A stretch of DNA of 64,000 nucleotides from Microcystis panniformis FACHB-1757 (GCF_001264245.1 NZ_CP011339.1:4154001-4218000); one strand, 5' to 3'; shown: positions 8,404 through 18,437, counted from the first letter of the stretch. Numbers and translations are program-made. The notes: generated by a model not told the origin, from the sequence alone.

Positions 8404-10071
8404 TTAAGCTTGCACAGGCGTTTTACGCCACGTTCGACCTTGAATAGTCGTGTGGAATTGCCAATTAGCTACGGTTTCTGGATAATCGCCCCGATAGTGA
8501 CCGCCTCGGCTTTCTGCTCGCAATAAGGCACTTTCCAGAATTAAGTCAGCGATAGCTAGAAGATTTAATGTCTCGATCGCTATTCTTATTTCTAACTGCA
8601 CCGAGGGACACAAAAATAATTGTCCTTTGTCGGGGAGAAGATTCTGGAGAAATTGGCCCATCTTTAAGGATTCTAACTGTTGTTTCCACTGTTGCACCCG
8701 TAGGATAGCAGTTTCTAACTCATTTTGAAATCGGCAAATTCCCGCATTTTCCCACATTAAAATCGGTAATTCTCTGCGTACTTTTTGCCAGTATTCCTGT
8801 TCTTCTTGCCAATTTTCTGCGATTTCTAAGGGTTTTTCTGGTCTTTCCCCACGAAAGTTTTCTGGCTCTAGACCTATTTCAACTAAATTTGCCGCAAAGA
8901 CAATACATTCCAAGAGAGAATTACTAGCTAAACGATTAGCCCCGTGAACACCTGTACTAGCGGCTTCGCCGATCGCATACAAACCGGTTAGAGACGTGCG
9001 GGCGTTTAAATCTGTGGCCACTCCTCCCATCCAATAGTGAGCGGCGGGGGCGACGGGAATCAGCTCCTCAAGCACATTAATGCCCCATTTTTGACAGATG
9101 CGGATAATATTGGGAAAACGATAACGCAGACGCTCCGGTTCGATTGGTCTTAAATCTAGATATACTTTGGCATGGGCGGGATCGTCGGAGGTTTTCTGCA
9201 AATGGCTAAAAATTGCCCGACTCACCACATCCCGGGGAGCCAATTCTCCGGCCGGATGATAATCGAAGGCAAAACGCCGCCCCTGGGCATCAATTAAATG
9301 CGCTCCTTCGCCGCGCACCGCCTCACTAATTAAAAACCGCGGCGCCCCCGGCACAGTCAAAGCGGTGGGGTGAAACTGAAAAAATTCCGGGTCGCGAATC
9401 ACTGCCCCAGCACGCCAAGCGAGGGCGACTCCATCCCCCGTGCTAACGGCGGGATTGGTAGTTTGGGCATAGACTTGACCGCCGCCTCCCGTAGCCAGAA
9501 TGACTGCTTGCGCTCGTAGCCAACAGAGATGATCTTGATGGAGTAAACAAATACCTTGACAGCGTTGCCCTTCCGAATCAAGCCACAGTTTCAGCGCAAT
9601 CGCTTGGGGAATAATGGTAATATTGGGGCGTTCGACCACTTTTTCCATCAGGGTACTGATGATCGCTCTCCCCGTGCGATCGGCCGCGTGCAGTACCCTG
9701 GCCTGGGAGTGGGCAGCCTCAAGAGTGCGGGCTAAGTCGTCTCCGGAGCGATCAAAACTAACCCCTAACCGCAGCAAATCAGCGATCGCTTGGGGGGCCT
9801 TCTCGACTAAAAACTGCACAGCAGAGCGCTCGCATAAGCCCGCTCCAGCTTTCAGGGTATCTTCCAAATGGAAAACGGGGGAATCTGCCGGGGACGTGGC
9901 TGCCGCAATTCCTCCCTGCGCCCAATCACTAGCCCCAGTTTTTAAATCTTCTTTGGTAATTAAACCCACCTTTAAGTTAGGGGGTAAACACAGCGCGGCA
10001 TACAATCCCGCCGCTCCCGATCCCACCACTAAAACATCTTGATAACTCGGCAGTTGCGAGGAAACGACCAT
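8404..10071 (-). CDS. nadB: L-aspartate oxidase
   Basis: 555 residues, the usual length. NadB oxidises L-aspartate to iminoaspartate with FAD, the first step of de novo NAD synthesis; NadA then condenses the product with dihydroxyacetone phosphate. Visible are the FAD dinucleotide fold VLVVGSGAAGLYAAL at the N-terminus, GASDWAQGGIAAA, HAADRTGRAI, the active-site segment REFFQFHPTAL-like (EFFQFHPTALTVPGAPRF), and GLYAIGEAASTGVHGANRLASNSLLE. The C-terminal helical domain contains ESALLRAESRGGHYRGDYP, typical of the fumarate reductase/succinate dehydrogenase flavoprotein superfamily and of NadB. Confidence 0.95.
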   Translation of the reverse strand: MVVSSQLPSYQDVLVVGSGAAGLYAALCLPPNLKVGLITKEDLKTGASDWAQGGIAAATSPADSPVFHLEDTLKAGAGLCERSAVQFLVEKAPQAIADLLRLGVSFDRSGDDLARTLEAAHSQARVLHAADRTGRAIISTLMEKVVERPNITIIPQAIALKLWLDSEGQRCQGICLLHQDHLCWLRAQAVILATGGGGQVYAQTTNPAVSTGDGVALAWRAGAVIRDPEFFQFHPTALTVPGAPRFLISEAVRGEGAHLIDAQGRRFAFDYHPAGELAPRDVVSRAIFSHLQKTSDDPAHAKVYLDLRPIEPERLRYRFPNIIRICQKWGINVLEELIPVAPAAHYWMGGVATDLNARTSLTGLYAIGEAASTGVHGANRLASNSLLECIVFAANLVEIGLEPENFRGERPEKPLEIAENWQEEQEYWQKVRRELPILMWENAGICRFQNELETAILRVQQWKQQLESLKMGQFLQNLLPDKGQLFLCPSVQLEIRIAIETLNLLAIADLILESALLRAESRGGHYRGDYPETVANWQFHTTIQGRTWRKTPVQA

Positions 10072-10466
10072 GTAGGAGTTAATTGATAAATTCTATTTAT
10101 TCTAGCACTTCATTTCTCTATAGCTCTGGCAAAAATCGCCAGTTTTTACCTTGGGTCAGTATATGGTCGCCAGTCGTCAACTTTTGACTGAAAACTCCAA
10201 TCTGATCCCTAGACCTCTTATAAAAATCAAAAATTGTTGTTAGATTTAGGAGTCAGTATTCTCCGAGTCAGTAGAATTAAAAATGAATAATAATCAATTA
10301 AATAATCTATTTACCTATTTTATGCAATTTAATCCCTATTTTTGCCGTTTTTAAACCCTGAAAAATTAATTATGCCAGAGCTTGACTGAATAACTGATCA
10401 CTGATCACTGAAAAAGGTGAGCGATCGCTCACCTAGGAATTTTTTTAAAACCGTAATTAACTGGAT
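10072..10466. other. Spacer between nadB and psbU
   Basis: No gene is seen. It contains AT-rich sequence, fragments of the short CTGATCACTGA repeat common in this genome, and a HIP1 octamer within GAGCGATCGCTCACC at ~10420. Confidence 0.5.
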
Positions 10467-10874
10467 TTAGTAAACTCCGGGGTTAAAACGGTCATCACCC
10501 TCGATAAATTCTTTAGAAGGCTCAGTAACGGTGAATTTCTCTAGATTAGCCTGTAAACGCTCTTTTTGAGTGGTCGAGAGTCCGGGGATATTGAGGACAT
10601 CTTCCACTTCTTGGTAGGGGGCGTTTTTGATGATTTTACCGGCTAAATTGGGATAGAACCCTCTCAAGTCCCGGAAATCGCGAATATCACTGTTATTAAG
10701 GTCGATTTTCGCCCCAAATTCTGTGGTTAGTTTAGCATCAGCCGCATTTAAGACCGCCACAGGATGAGAAGGAAGGGCGATCGAGGTAAGATTGAGAGCT
10801 TGAGCGGGAACTTTGCCCCAAAAACTCCCGATAATCAAGGCAATTACCGCCAGCAGACGAACAAGATTCTTCAT
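10467..10874 (-). CDS. psbU: Photosystem II 12 kDa extrinsic protein PsbU
   Basis: 135 residues: a signal peptide (LVRLLAVIALIIGSFWG, cleavage near PAQA) and a mature region with the helix-hairpin-helix-like core KIDLNNSDIRDFRDLRGFYPNLAGKI and EVEDVLNIPGLS. PsbU sits on the lumenal side of photosystem II and stabilises the oxygen-evolving cluster together with PsbO and PsbV. It is monocistronic: flanking spacers carry no co-directional gene within 390 bp. Confidence 0.95.
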   Translation of the reverse strand: MKNLVRLLAVIALIIGSFWGKVPAQALNLTSIALPSHPVAVLNAADAKLTTEFGAKIDLNNSDIRDFRDLRGFYPNLAGKIIKNAPYQEVEDVLNIPGLSTTQKERLQANLEKFTVTEPSKEFIEGDDRFNPGVY

Positions 10875-11047
10875 TGCAGTTGTGGTCTCCTAAAACCAAG
10901 GCAAATTAACGATCAGGACAAGAAGTTAAGCCGTCAGCTTTCCGACTAGGCATAGGGTGGGGAATTGGGATTTGCCACCGCAGCCTAGCTATTAGCTGAA
11001 CGCTGATAGCTAGTTAAAAAAGTTATATCATGCCATTAGACCAGATC

Positions 11048-11385
11048 TTGACACTCTCCGCACTTTTCGGGCGGAGATTCTTGGGCTGAATCTTGCCTCT
11101 ACTAGCAAAGCTAATTTTGGTCTTACAGTTTCATGTCTAGTCAGACTACACCTATAAGGCAAGCACTCTCAAAGACTACTCCCCAAGCGTAAATTTCTGT
11201 GTGTCCCACAGTATTTAATTGTTTGGCGTTCTGACAGTTTGGACTTAATTAAACACCATTGACTGTTAGAAATTTTGAGATGACGGAGTAGGACATCTAA
11301 CTTGTTTCCTCACGTTCTCACGGTCAGCAACCTACGAGCATTCTAGCACAAAGTCGTCCTAAAAGGACGGGGTTTTCAACCCAAA
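11048..11385 (-). mobile_element. IS200/IS605-derived MITE with omega-RNA-like end
   Basis: No tnpB is present, but both element ends are. Read on the minus strand, the left end is the hairpin CCCCGTCCTTTTAGGACG (~11356-11372) and the right end is a hairpin region closing with CGGAGAGTGTCAA (~11048-11090). The same right-end signature GAGTGTCAA ends the tnpB element at ~43110 and the same CCCCGTCCTTT left hairpin begins it near 22951. This is an internally deleted relative. Confidence 0.6.
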
Positions 11386-11612
11386 TTTCCGATAACCCAT
11401 TTGGCCGTACTAGGGGAAGGATTTTGGGGGTTGGGTGATGGGGGAGCCGGGAGATCAGTGAACTGATAACTCAAATCTGATCCCTGATCCCTGAAAAGGC
11501 TGATGGCTAATGCAATTATTACAAATCCCTAAAATTATCAATGAAGAACAGCACTCCTATGGCATCATAGACTGTTGCTTGTCTTGAAATATATAATAAG
11601 GAAGACACAATT

Positions 11613-12248
11613 ATGGCTCTCCAATTGGGTGATATCGTTCCAGATTTTACACAAGATTCTAGTGCAGGTCCGATTTCTTTTCACCAGTGGGTAGGAGATA
11701 GCTGGGTGGTGCTGTTCTCGCACCCGGCTGATTATACCCCCGTTTGTACCACGGAATTAGGTACGGTGGCTAGTCTTAAGTCAGAATTTGAGCGACGTAA
11801 TGTGAAAGTGATCGCTTTGAGTGTCGATAGTGCCGAATCCCATCGGGGTTGGATTAATGACATCAACGAAACTCAAAACACTACCGTTAACTATCCGATT
11901 ATCGCCGATGGCGATCGCAAAGTGTCGGATCTCTACGGCATGATTCACCCCAATTCCCTCAATAATCTGACGGTACGTTCGGTGTTTATCATCGATCCCA
12001 ACAAAAAATTACGTTTAACTATTACCTATCCTGCCAGCACGGGACGCAATTTTAACGAAATCCTGCGGGTAATCGACTCCCTGCAGCTCACCGATAACTA
12101 TCAAGTGGCTACCCCGGCTAACTGGACCGACGGCGGCGATTGTGTGGTGGTTCCCTCTATTCCCACTGAAGAAGCTCGCAGCAAATTCCCCAAAGGAGTT
12201 GAAGAAATCAAACCCTATCTACGCATGACTCCCCAACCTAATAAGTAA
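11613..12248 (+). CDS. 1-Cys peroxiredoxin (Prx6 type)
   Basis: 211 residues. It reduces peroxides through a single peroxidatic cysteine in PADYTPVCTTELG (residue ~45); the resolving cysteine of 2-Cys enzymes is lacking at the usual place, and the Prx6-type extended C-terminal domain (NWTDGGDCVVVPSIP, FPKGVEEIKPYLR) is present. A good ribosome-binding site (AAGGAA) lies 10 bases before ATG. It is preceded by the IS605-derived MITE and a spacer, and followed by a spacer with a hairpin (CCGTTTTAACGG, ~12330). Confidence 0.9.
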   Translation: MALQLGDIVPDFTQDSSAGPISFHQWVGDSWVVLFSHPADYTPVCTTELGTVASLKSEFERRNVKVIALSVDSAESHRGWINDINETQNTTVNYPIIADGDRKVSDLYGMIHPNSLNNLTVRSVFIIDPNKKLRLTITYPASTGRNFNEILRVIDSLQLTDNYQVATPANWTDGGDCVVVPSIPTEEARSKFPKGVEEIKPYLRMTPQPNK

Positions 12249-12745
12249 TTAGTGACCGGTAATCAGTGAACCAGATCCTGGAAAACTGACAATCCGAAAA
12301 CCAAGAAATCGTCAGGGAGGGTTAGCCATCCGTTTTAACGGATGCTACCCCTGGCAACAGGGGATTTATCCCCCTATATCATTTATTGGTTTGATTGTCA
12401 ATAGATTTTTTCCTAGTTTCCCTAGATGTGTTACCGGCAGTAGTGCCGAAAAGCAATTTCTTGGCTGGGTTAAAGACAATTCATCGACATCTATCTTAAC
12501 CATAAGTTAAATTAATATTTAATAAAAATCGGCTCAAGACGAAAAAAACGATTAGCATCATGGCTCCAAATGCTTAGTAGTGGTTAGTTTAGCTAGATTG
12601 TAGAGGGATGAAATTATCTAGAGATCGAGCAAGTATCCTCAAGAATTCTGGGTTAGATATATAAGTAAATTTTATTTTAAGTTTATTTAAGACTGTCATT
12701 ACTAATGCAAGGCTGAGTCGGGGAGATTTTCCCGTAGTATCAAAA
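12249..12745. other. Spacer upstream of ferredoxin
   Basis: No gene over 30 codons. A hairpin around CCATCCGTTTTAACGGATG (12329-12347) probably ends peroxiredoxin transcription. The remaining AT-rich sequence presumably contains the petF promoter, which I cannot place exactly. Confidence 0.45.
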
Positions 12746-12823
12746 ATGAAACTCGTTCGCATTGTTCAATCTGACGACGAGCGAGAGGCAATTGTAGAGA
12801 CTGCCGCTTTCACTGGCATTTAA
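12746..12823 (+). CDS. Possible 25-residue leader peptide upstream of petF
   Basis: ATG at 12746 opens MKLVRIVQSDDEREAIVETA and then AFTGI before TAA at 12821-12823, sixteen bases before the petF start. Composition is protein-like, but there is no clear ribosome-binding site. It could be a translated leader, or the residue of an old gene. Not recognised as any family. Confidence 0.3.
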   Translation: MKLVRIVQSDDEREAIVETAAFTGI

Positions 12824-12839
12824 TTAAGAGGAACAACCG

Positions 12840-13133
12840 ATGGCAACCTATAAAGTCACCCTGATCACACCCGATGGCAAGCATGAAATTGATGTTCCCG
12901 ATGATGAGTACATTCTCGATATAGCTGAAGAGAAAGGACTGGACTTACCCTATTCCTGCCGCGCCGGAGCTTGCTCCACCTGTGCCGGTAAACTTGTATC
13001 TGGTACAATCGATCAATCCGAGCAATCCTTCCTTGATGACGATCAAATTGCAGCGGGTTATGTCCTCACCTGTGTCACCTATCCCAAATCTGACTGTGTG
13101 ATCGAAACTCACCAAGAAGAAGGTATAGCCTAA
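12840..13133 (+). CDS. petF: [2Fe-2S] ferredoxin, plant type
   Basis: 97 residues with the cluster-binding pattern C-x4-C-x2-C (CRAGACSTCAG) and a fourth cysteine in VLTCVTYP. It carries electrons from photosystem I to FNR, nitrite reductase, thioredoxin reductase and other acceptors. SD-like AAGAGG lies 8-13 bases upstream. Length and the acidic surface (DVPDDEYILDIAEEKG) match the major photosynthetic ferredoxin. A strong hairpin follows. Confidence 0.95.
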   Translation: MATYKVTLITPDGKHEIDVPDDEYILDIAEEKGLDLPYSCRAGACSTCAGKLVSGTIDQSEQSFLDDDQIAAGYVLTCVTYPKSDCVIETHQEEGIA

Positions 13134-13225
13134 TCTCTCTCGAGATTATCAGAAAACTCCCGTTAAGTGCTATCTATAGCCTAATCTCTCTCGAGATTAT
13201 CAGAAAACTCCTGTTAAGTGCTATC
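13124..13225. repeat. 51-bp tandem duplication over the petF stop
   Basis: Two 51-bp units (13124-13174 and 13175-13225) differ by one base (CTCCCG versus CTCCTG). The first unit contains the petF stop codon. Each carries CTCTCTCGAGA-type dyad sequence and the left arm of the terminator. Confidence 0.9.
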
Positions 13226-13250
13226 TATGGTGCTTAACGGGAGTTATTTT
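13206..13250 (+). terminator. Rho-independent terminator of petF
   Basis: Stem AACTCCTGTTAAG paired with CTTAACGGGAGTT, loop of 14 bases, then ATTTTA. A second possible left arm (AACTCCCGTTAAG) is in the upstream tandem unit and pairs perfectly with the same right arm. Confidence 0.75.
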
Positions 13251-13327
13251 ATGGCTCAAAAATTTTTTTCCCTAAACACTTGTGGGTTTTAGCTAAGGGT
13301 GCTATGATTGATAATCGTGGAATTAAT

Positions 13328-13409
13328 GGGTCGGTGCCCGAGTGGTTAATGGGGGCGGACTGTAAATCCGTTGGCTACGCCTACGCTGGTTCGAATCCGG
13401 CCCGGCCCA
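13328..13409 (+). tRNA. tRNA-Tyr (GTA)
   Basis: Acceptor stem GGGTCGG pairs with CCGGCCC; anticodon GTA in GGACTGTAAATCC; TTCGAATCC T-arm; long variable arm as in bacterial tRNA-Tyr. CCA is encoded (13410-13412). Confidence 0.95.
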
Positions 13410-13420
13410 CCACGATCAAT

Positions 13421-13492
13421 GCCCGTGTAGCTCAGTGGTAGAGCACACCCTTGGTAAGGGTGAGGTCATGAGTTCAATCCTCATCACGGGCT
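13421..13492 (+). tRNA. tRNA-Thr (GGT)
   Basis: Acceptor stem GCCCGTG/CACGGGC; anticodon GGT in ACCCTTGGTAAGGGT; T-arm GTTCAATCC. It follows tRNA-Tyr by 8 bases after CCA, so the two are probably cotranscribed. A T-rich tract follows immediately. Confidence 0.95.
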
Positions 13493-13542
13493 TTTTCTTC
13501 CCTGCTCATTCTCAATCAGCCGTTGGCGGATGAGATTAAGTC

Positions 13543-13757
13543 GGGCTTGCTGAATAAATCTAAAAACCTTGTTGGATAATATTTTTAGGCTTTTTTGAAA
13601 TCAAAAAGTACTGGCCATTGGAGGGATCGGGGGGGAAATTTAGGGACTTTTTCCCTGAAAATTAGGTAATTGACCCCCTGAAAATGGGTAAAACCCTACA
13701 CCCTACACCCTACACCCCACACCCTACCCCCACCGAAAAACTTTTTGCCGCAAACCC
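13543..13757. mobile_element. TANNTA-target MITE (215 bp)
   Basis: Ends GGGCTTGCTGAATAA and GCAAACCC; flanks TAAGTC (left) and TAAGTA (right) are a near-perfect hexamer duplication. An internal run of CCCTACA heptamers (~13691-13730) is also present, as GTGTGGG, in the copy at 18835. Confidence 0.75.
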
Positions 13758-13857
13758 TAAGTAAGTCTTCAGCACTATTGCGTTAACACAAGTTCTCCCC
13801 CAGGGCAATTAGTCCTCGATCGCTTAAAATAATCAAAATTAACTTATTTGTTGGCTC

Positions 13858-16800
13858 ATGTCTCCCCTCGACAACATCGCTAAACTGTCTCACCTCACCC
13901 GCACAGATGTTCAGAAAAATTGGTTGATCGCTACAGCAGCGGGAAACCCAATTCAACCCGTCACCCTCAATGAAAAACAATACATTATTTGGCCAGCCGG
14001 CAGACAAATTCAATATCTAACTCAAAAAATTATTGTCCCCGAACATTTAGCCGGTTATCCTTTAGAGGGAATGGAACTGAGATTAATCCTAACTTGGTGG
14101 GCCGAAGATGTCAAAATTTATATTAATAATCAATTTATCCAAGCGGGAGATCTCTTTGATTCTTCCACGCGCATTTTACTTTCCAACTCTGTCTCTACTG
14201 GTCAAGAAATTCTTGTTACTCTCCGTTTAGTCAGTCCCAATCATGATATTGGTGGTTTGATGAAATCCCAGTTAATCTATGAATATAGCCAAGCGATCGA
14301 TCCTAGTTTTGTTGCTGATGAATTGACCATTCTCCATAATTATCTACAGACTTTTTATCCTGAAAACTTAGCAGCTTTTACCGATACTCTCGATAATATT
14401 GACTGGGATAATGTCACCAACAAAGATAAATTTAATCGCTCCCTAGAATCAATTCGTCAATCCCTACAACCCCTCGCTAAACCTCTCAAAGAACGCAGTT
14501 TTCATCTTCTCGGTCACGCACATTTAGATCTGGCTTGGTTGTGGCCGTTGGCAGAAACTTGGCAAGTGGCACAAAACACTTTTATCTCGGTTTTAAACCT
14601 GCAAAAAGATTTTCCCGCCCTCATATTTGGTCATTCTAGCCCCCTAATTTACGAATGGATAGAAAAACATCATCCTGACCTGTTTCAAGCAATTCTAGAG
14701 GCATATAAAGGGCAATCCTGGGAACTTTTGGGCGGAATGTGGGTAGAACCAGAAGTCAATTTAATCTCTGGGGAATCCCTATTTCGACAGCTGCTTTATG
14801 GACAACAATATTTTCAAGAAAAATTCGGACAAATCACTAAAACCGCTTGGCTGCCGGATACCTTTGGGTTTCCCTACCAATTGCCGCAAATTCTTAAATC
14901 CTTTGGCATCAAATACTTTGTAACCGGGAAACTACATTGGAATGATACGACTAAATTTACCCACGGTTTTTTCTGGTGGCAATCTCCCGATGGTAGTAAA
15001 ATTCTTTCCCTCATGTCTCCTCCCAATGTTGCCGGAGTTATGGATACTAACCCAATTATTATGACCGATCATGCTCTCAATTGGGAACAGCAAACCGGAT
15101 TAAAAGAGATTTTTTGGTTGCCCGGTGTTGGCGATCATGGTGGCGGTCCGACTCGTGATATGTTAGAAGTAGCACAACGTTGGCAAAAATCTCCTTTTTT
15201 CCCCCAGTTAAAATTTAGCCAAGCAACAACTTATCTGGATAGTCTGGAGACAAGTAATCTTCCTATCTGGGATGATGAATTATATCTAGAATTCCATCGG
15301 GGTTGTTATACCACTCACTCTGATCAAAAAGCCTATAATCGTTACTGTGAAATACTCTTGTATCAAGGGGAATTATGGTCTTCTCTGGCTAATATTTTAC
15401 TAGAGATTCCCTATCCGAAAGTCGAGATAGAATCCGCCTGGAAAAAGGTTTTATTAAATCAGTTTCATGATATACTTCCCGGGACTTCGATCCCGGAAGT
15501 GTTTAGGGATGCCAATCAGTTATGGCGGCAAGTTATCAGCACAGGTGAAGCACTTTTACATCAAGCTTTACAGGCAATTGCTAATCAAATTAATTTACCT
15601 AATCCCCCCATCCCCAAGCGAAACCTTTTCTAGTTTTTAATTCTCTTAACTGGGAAAGATCTCAGGTTATCTCTTTAGCTGTAGAATCTGCCAATTGTTC
15701 GGTTTATGACTTAAATAATTGTCTCTGTCCTTCGCAATTATCCCACGACAATCAGCTATTATTTATCGCTGAAAATATTCCTTCTGTGGGTTATAAGTTA
15801 TTTTGGTTAGTTCCCAATCAGCAAGCAGCCGAGCAAAATTTAATTAACTGGCAATTTATTTTAGATAATGGCTTACTTAAAGTTACTATTAACTCAGAAA
15901 CGGGGGATATAGATAGTATATTTGATATAATTAATCAAAAAGAAATCCTGCAAGCTGCGGGGAACCAATTACAGGGATTTAAAGATCAAGGACAATATTG
16001 GGACGCTTGGAATATCGATCCGAATTATCAACAATATCCCTTACCTAAAACAGTATTAAAATCGATCGAATGCTTAGAATGTGGTGCCTTGCGCTGGCAG
16101 ATTCGCGTGATCAGAAGTTTAGCTGATTCGGAATTTTGTCAAGATTATATCTTAGAAAAAGATTCTCCTATTCTCCAGATTAAAACTATTGTTAATTGGC
16201 AACAGGAACATACTTTAGTAAAAACCGCTTTTCCTCTTACGCTAAACAGCGATTTTACCACCAATGAAATTGCCTGTGGTGCGATCAAGCGTTACCACGA
16301 ACCAGAATCACCAAAATGGGAAGTTTACGCGCATAAATGGGCAGATTTAACCGATACAGAGGCAAACTACGGGGTGAGTCTTTTAAATAATAATAAATAT
16401 GGCTATGATGCTACTAACCAGCAACTGCGATTAACTCTGTTGAGAAGTCCCCGATGGCCCGATCCCGAGGCGGATCTGGGTAAACAAGAATTTACCTATG
16501 CAATATATCCCCATCAAGGTAACTGGAAACCGGCGAAAACTGTCCATCACGCTTGGCAGTTAAACTCACCTGTCAACGTTATTTTTATTAATAATTCTTC
16601 TCGATCAACCCAGTTGCCACCCGTGGCACAATGGTTAAAATTCTCAGCCGATAACTTAATTTTAATGAGTTTCAAACAAAGTGAAACAGCCTATCGGGGT
16701 TGGGTAATGCGCGTTTATGAATGTCAGGGAGAAAACGCTGTTATTGATTGGCAAAATCAATTAAAATTAACAATAAAAGAATCGATCGACGGTTTAGAAA

Positions 16801-16865
16801 GAGCGATCGATCCCGTCGAGCAACTTTTTCCTTGGCAGATAGCTACATGGTTATTAAAGAATTAA
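13858..16865 (+). pseudogene. Alpha-mannosidase, GH38, one frameshift
   Basis: The first frame (13858-15633) and the second (to 16865) together encode a ~1000-residue GH38 protein. Zinc-site LLGHAHLDLAWLWP (H-x-D) and the nucleophile region AWLPDTFGFPYQLPQ are intact in the first part; the second part is the beta-rich mannosidase C-terminal region. The shift occurs in a run of six C at ~15604-15609: adding or removing one base there joins LPNPP to QAKPFLVFNSLNW. GH38 enzymes remove alpha-mannose from glycans. It could be a true lesion, a slippery phase-variable tract or a sequencing error. Confidence 0.85.
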
Positions 16866-16993
16866 TCTTCGTGATCTTCAAAAGGATCGCTTAATTCTGC
16901 AGCTGGCGGACCAAAAGCGGTATAAAGAGCTAAAACGGTAATCCCCACCAAAGCGGCAGCGATCGAAATCCCCAAAATTGTTGCAGTTTCCAT
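16862..16993 (-). CDS. psbN: Photosystem II assembly protein PsbN
   Basis: 43 residues: METATILGISIAAALVGITV then LALYTAFGPPAAELSDPFEDHED. A single transmembrane helix and the conserved GPP and DPFEDHED tail identify PsbN, which is needed for photosystem II assembly or repair. The ATG at 16993 is chosen over an upstream in-frame start because it matches the family N-terminus. psbH, the usual divergent neighbour, is absent. Its stop overlaps the end of the mannosidase frame. Confidence 0.95.
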   Translation of the reverse strand: METATILGISIAAALVGITVLALYTAFGPPAAELSDPFEDHED

Positions 16994-17126
16994 AGAATAA
17001 AATTTGCTTAGATACAGTCTGTATCTTATCTTAACAAGATATAACCAATCTCGCCGCCGATAGCGATCGCTAATCGGTCCAGTTGAGGGTAAGTGCATCT
17101 TAACAATCCTTGACAAAATGAACTTT

Positions 17127-17263
17127 AGACCTCTTGCATAAATCCGAAAACAAACGATAGAAACAATAATGGGAGGGACTTTCAGTTAATTATTTATTAG
17201 TAGTTGATAATCTTCAAAAATGTTGCTGTACAAGGATCGACTTAAGACTTTTGCAAGAGGTCT
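17127..17263. mobile_element. Small MITE with AGACCTCTTGCA ends (137 bp)
   Basis: Inverted ends AGACCTCTTGCATAAA and TTTTGCAAGAGGTCT surround AT-rich non-coding DNA. No transposase. It lies between psbN and the first carbonic anhydrase copy and is absent from the duplicated copy of this interval, so it inserted after the duplication or was lost from the other copy. Confidence 0.7.
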
Positions 17264-17569
17264 TTTATGTGAGTTGCCTACCCACGATTCAGGCATATTT
17301 GAGGAGAATTTGCCATCTCAATTAAATAGGGTAACTATTCTGATGGACTGGTAAGCTGCCCGCGCATTTAAATTGCTTGTTGAAATAAGGCACTCTTGCA
17401 ACATGAAAATGCGTCTTAGCTGATCATTTGAAATGCCTACAGGGCAAACAGATCACAAAATTGGCCAATTGTCAATAGCGTTTGAGATGCGCTTGCCCTG
17501 ATCTCATGCCCGACAATGTTCTAAAAGGATCAACTAGAATAGCGATCGAACTAAACCAGAAGAATTATT

Positions 17570-18418
17570 ATGAAGAAACTCCTACAGGGACTAGAAAGGT
17601 TTCAGAGTGGTTATTTTGATGAACATCGGCAATTATTTGAGGCTCTTCGTTACTTGTTATGGTTCGATAGGGGGGCATAAATCGACTAAATCCTTATCTG
17701 GCAAGAGACTTAATTGATTAGTTCGCTCTAGATAAAAAACAATTGACAAAAATCGCTAAATGCCTTTCTCTATAAGGGTTCCATCCCTTATAACCCCCAT
17801 CCATTGCATAACACAAACCGAAGAGCCTTATTTGAGCAACTTTCCCACGGACAAAAACCGAGAATCCTGTTTATCACCTGTTCCGATTCCCGTATCGATC
17901 CTAACCTAATTACCCAAGCGGAGGTGGGAGAATTATTCGTAATTCGTAATGCGGGAAATATAATTCCTCCCTACGGAGCAACTAATGGCGGTGAGGCTGC
18001 ATCTATAGAATATGCTATCAACGCTCTCGGCATCGAGCAAGTGATTATCTGCGGTCACTCCCATTGTGGAGCGATGAAAGGTTTATTAAAATTGCAGAGT
18101 CTGGCCGATGAAATGCCTTTAGTTTACAATTGGTTAAAGCAAGCAGAAGCTACTCGACGTTTAGTTAAGGATAATTACAAGGAACTAGAAGGAGAAGAAC
18201 TGATCGAGGTGACAGTAGCAGAAAATGTTCTCAATCAGTTAAGTAATTTGCAAACCTATCCAATTATTCGTTCCCGATTACATCAAGGTAAATTGTCCCT
18301 ACACGGTTGGATTTTTCGCATTGAAACTGGCGAAGTTTTCGCCTACGATCCCATCCTACACGATTTTGTCCCTCCCCAGCGATCGATCCCGTTGAGCAAC
18401 TTTTTCCTTGGCAGATAG
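17570..18418 (+). pseudogene. Carbonic anhydrase copy 1, MITE-interrupted and C-truncated
   Basis: Begins MKKLLQGLERFQSGYFDEHR exactly as copy 2, is cut after 71 bases by a 187-bp MITE, and resumes at 17836 with nearly identical sequence including CSDSR and GHSHCGAM. After HDFVPP it fuses to a fragment of the mannosidase 3' end (18380-18437), losing the ~60-residue C-terminal extension of copy 2. It is a by-product of the tandem duplication. An alternative start inside the MITE could give a 204-residue enzyme core, but this is speculative. Confidence 0.85.
17641..17827. mobile_element. ISL3-type MITE (187 bp), copy C
   Basis: GGCTCTTCGTTACTTG to ACCGAAGAGCC, flanked by exact 8-bp duplications TTATTTGA (17633-17640, 17828-17835). 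Removing it restores the carbonic anhydrase reading frame, which proves the boundaries. Confidence 0.95.
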
Positions 18419-18437
18419 CCCCATGGTTATGAAAGAA
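18380..18437 (+). pseudogene. Duplicated 3' fragment of the mannosidase gene
   Basis: GCGATCGATCCCGTTGAGCA and the following ~40 bases repeat 16803-16861 with a few substitutions. It marks the junction of the tandem duplication. Confidence 0.85.

Noticed and set aside
9614..10042. 142-codon plus-strand frame
   Set aside because: It is antisense to the FAD-binding part of nadB and has the composition of a shadow frame.
13685..13735. Telomere-like CCCTACA repeats
   Set aside because: They are inside a MITE and recur in another copy at 18868-18895 in reverse; they are not a telomere, a CRISPR array or a regulatory array.
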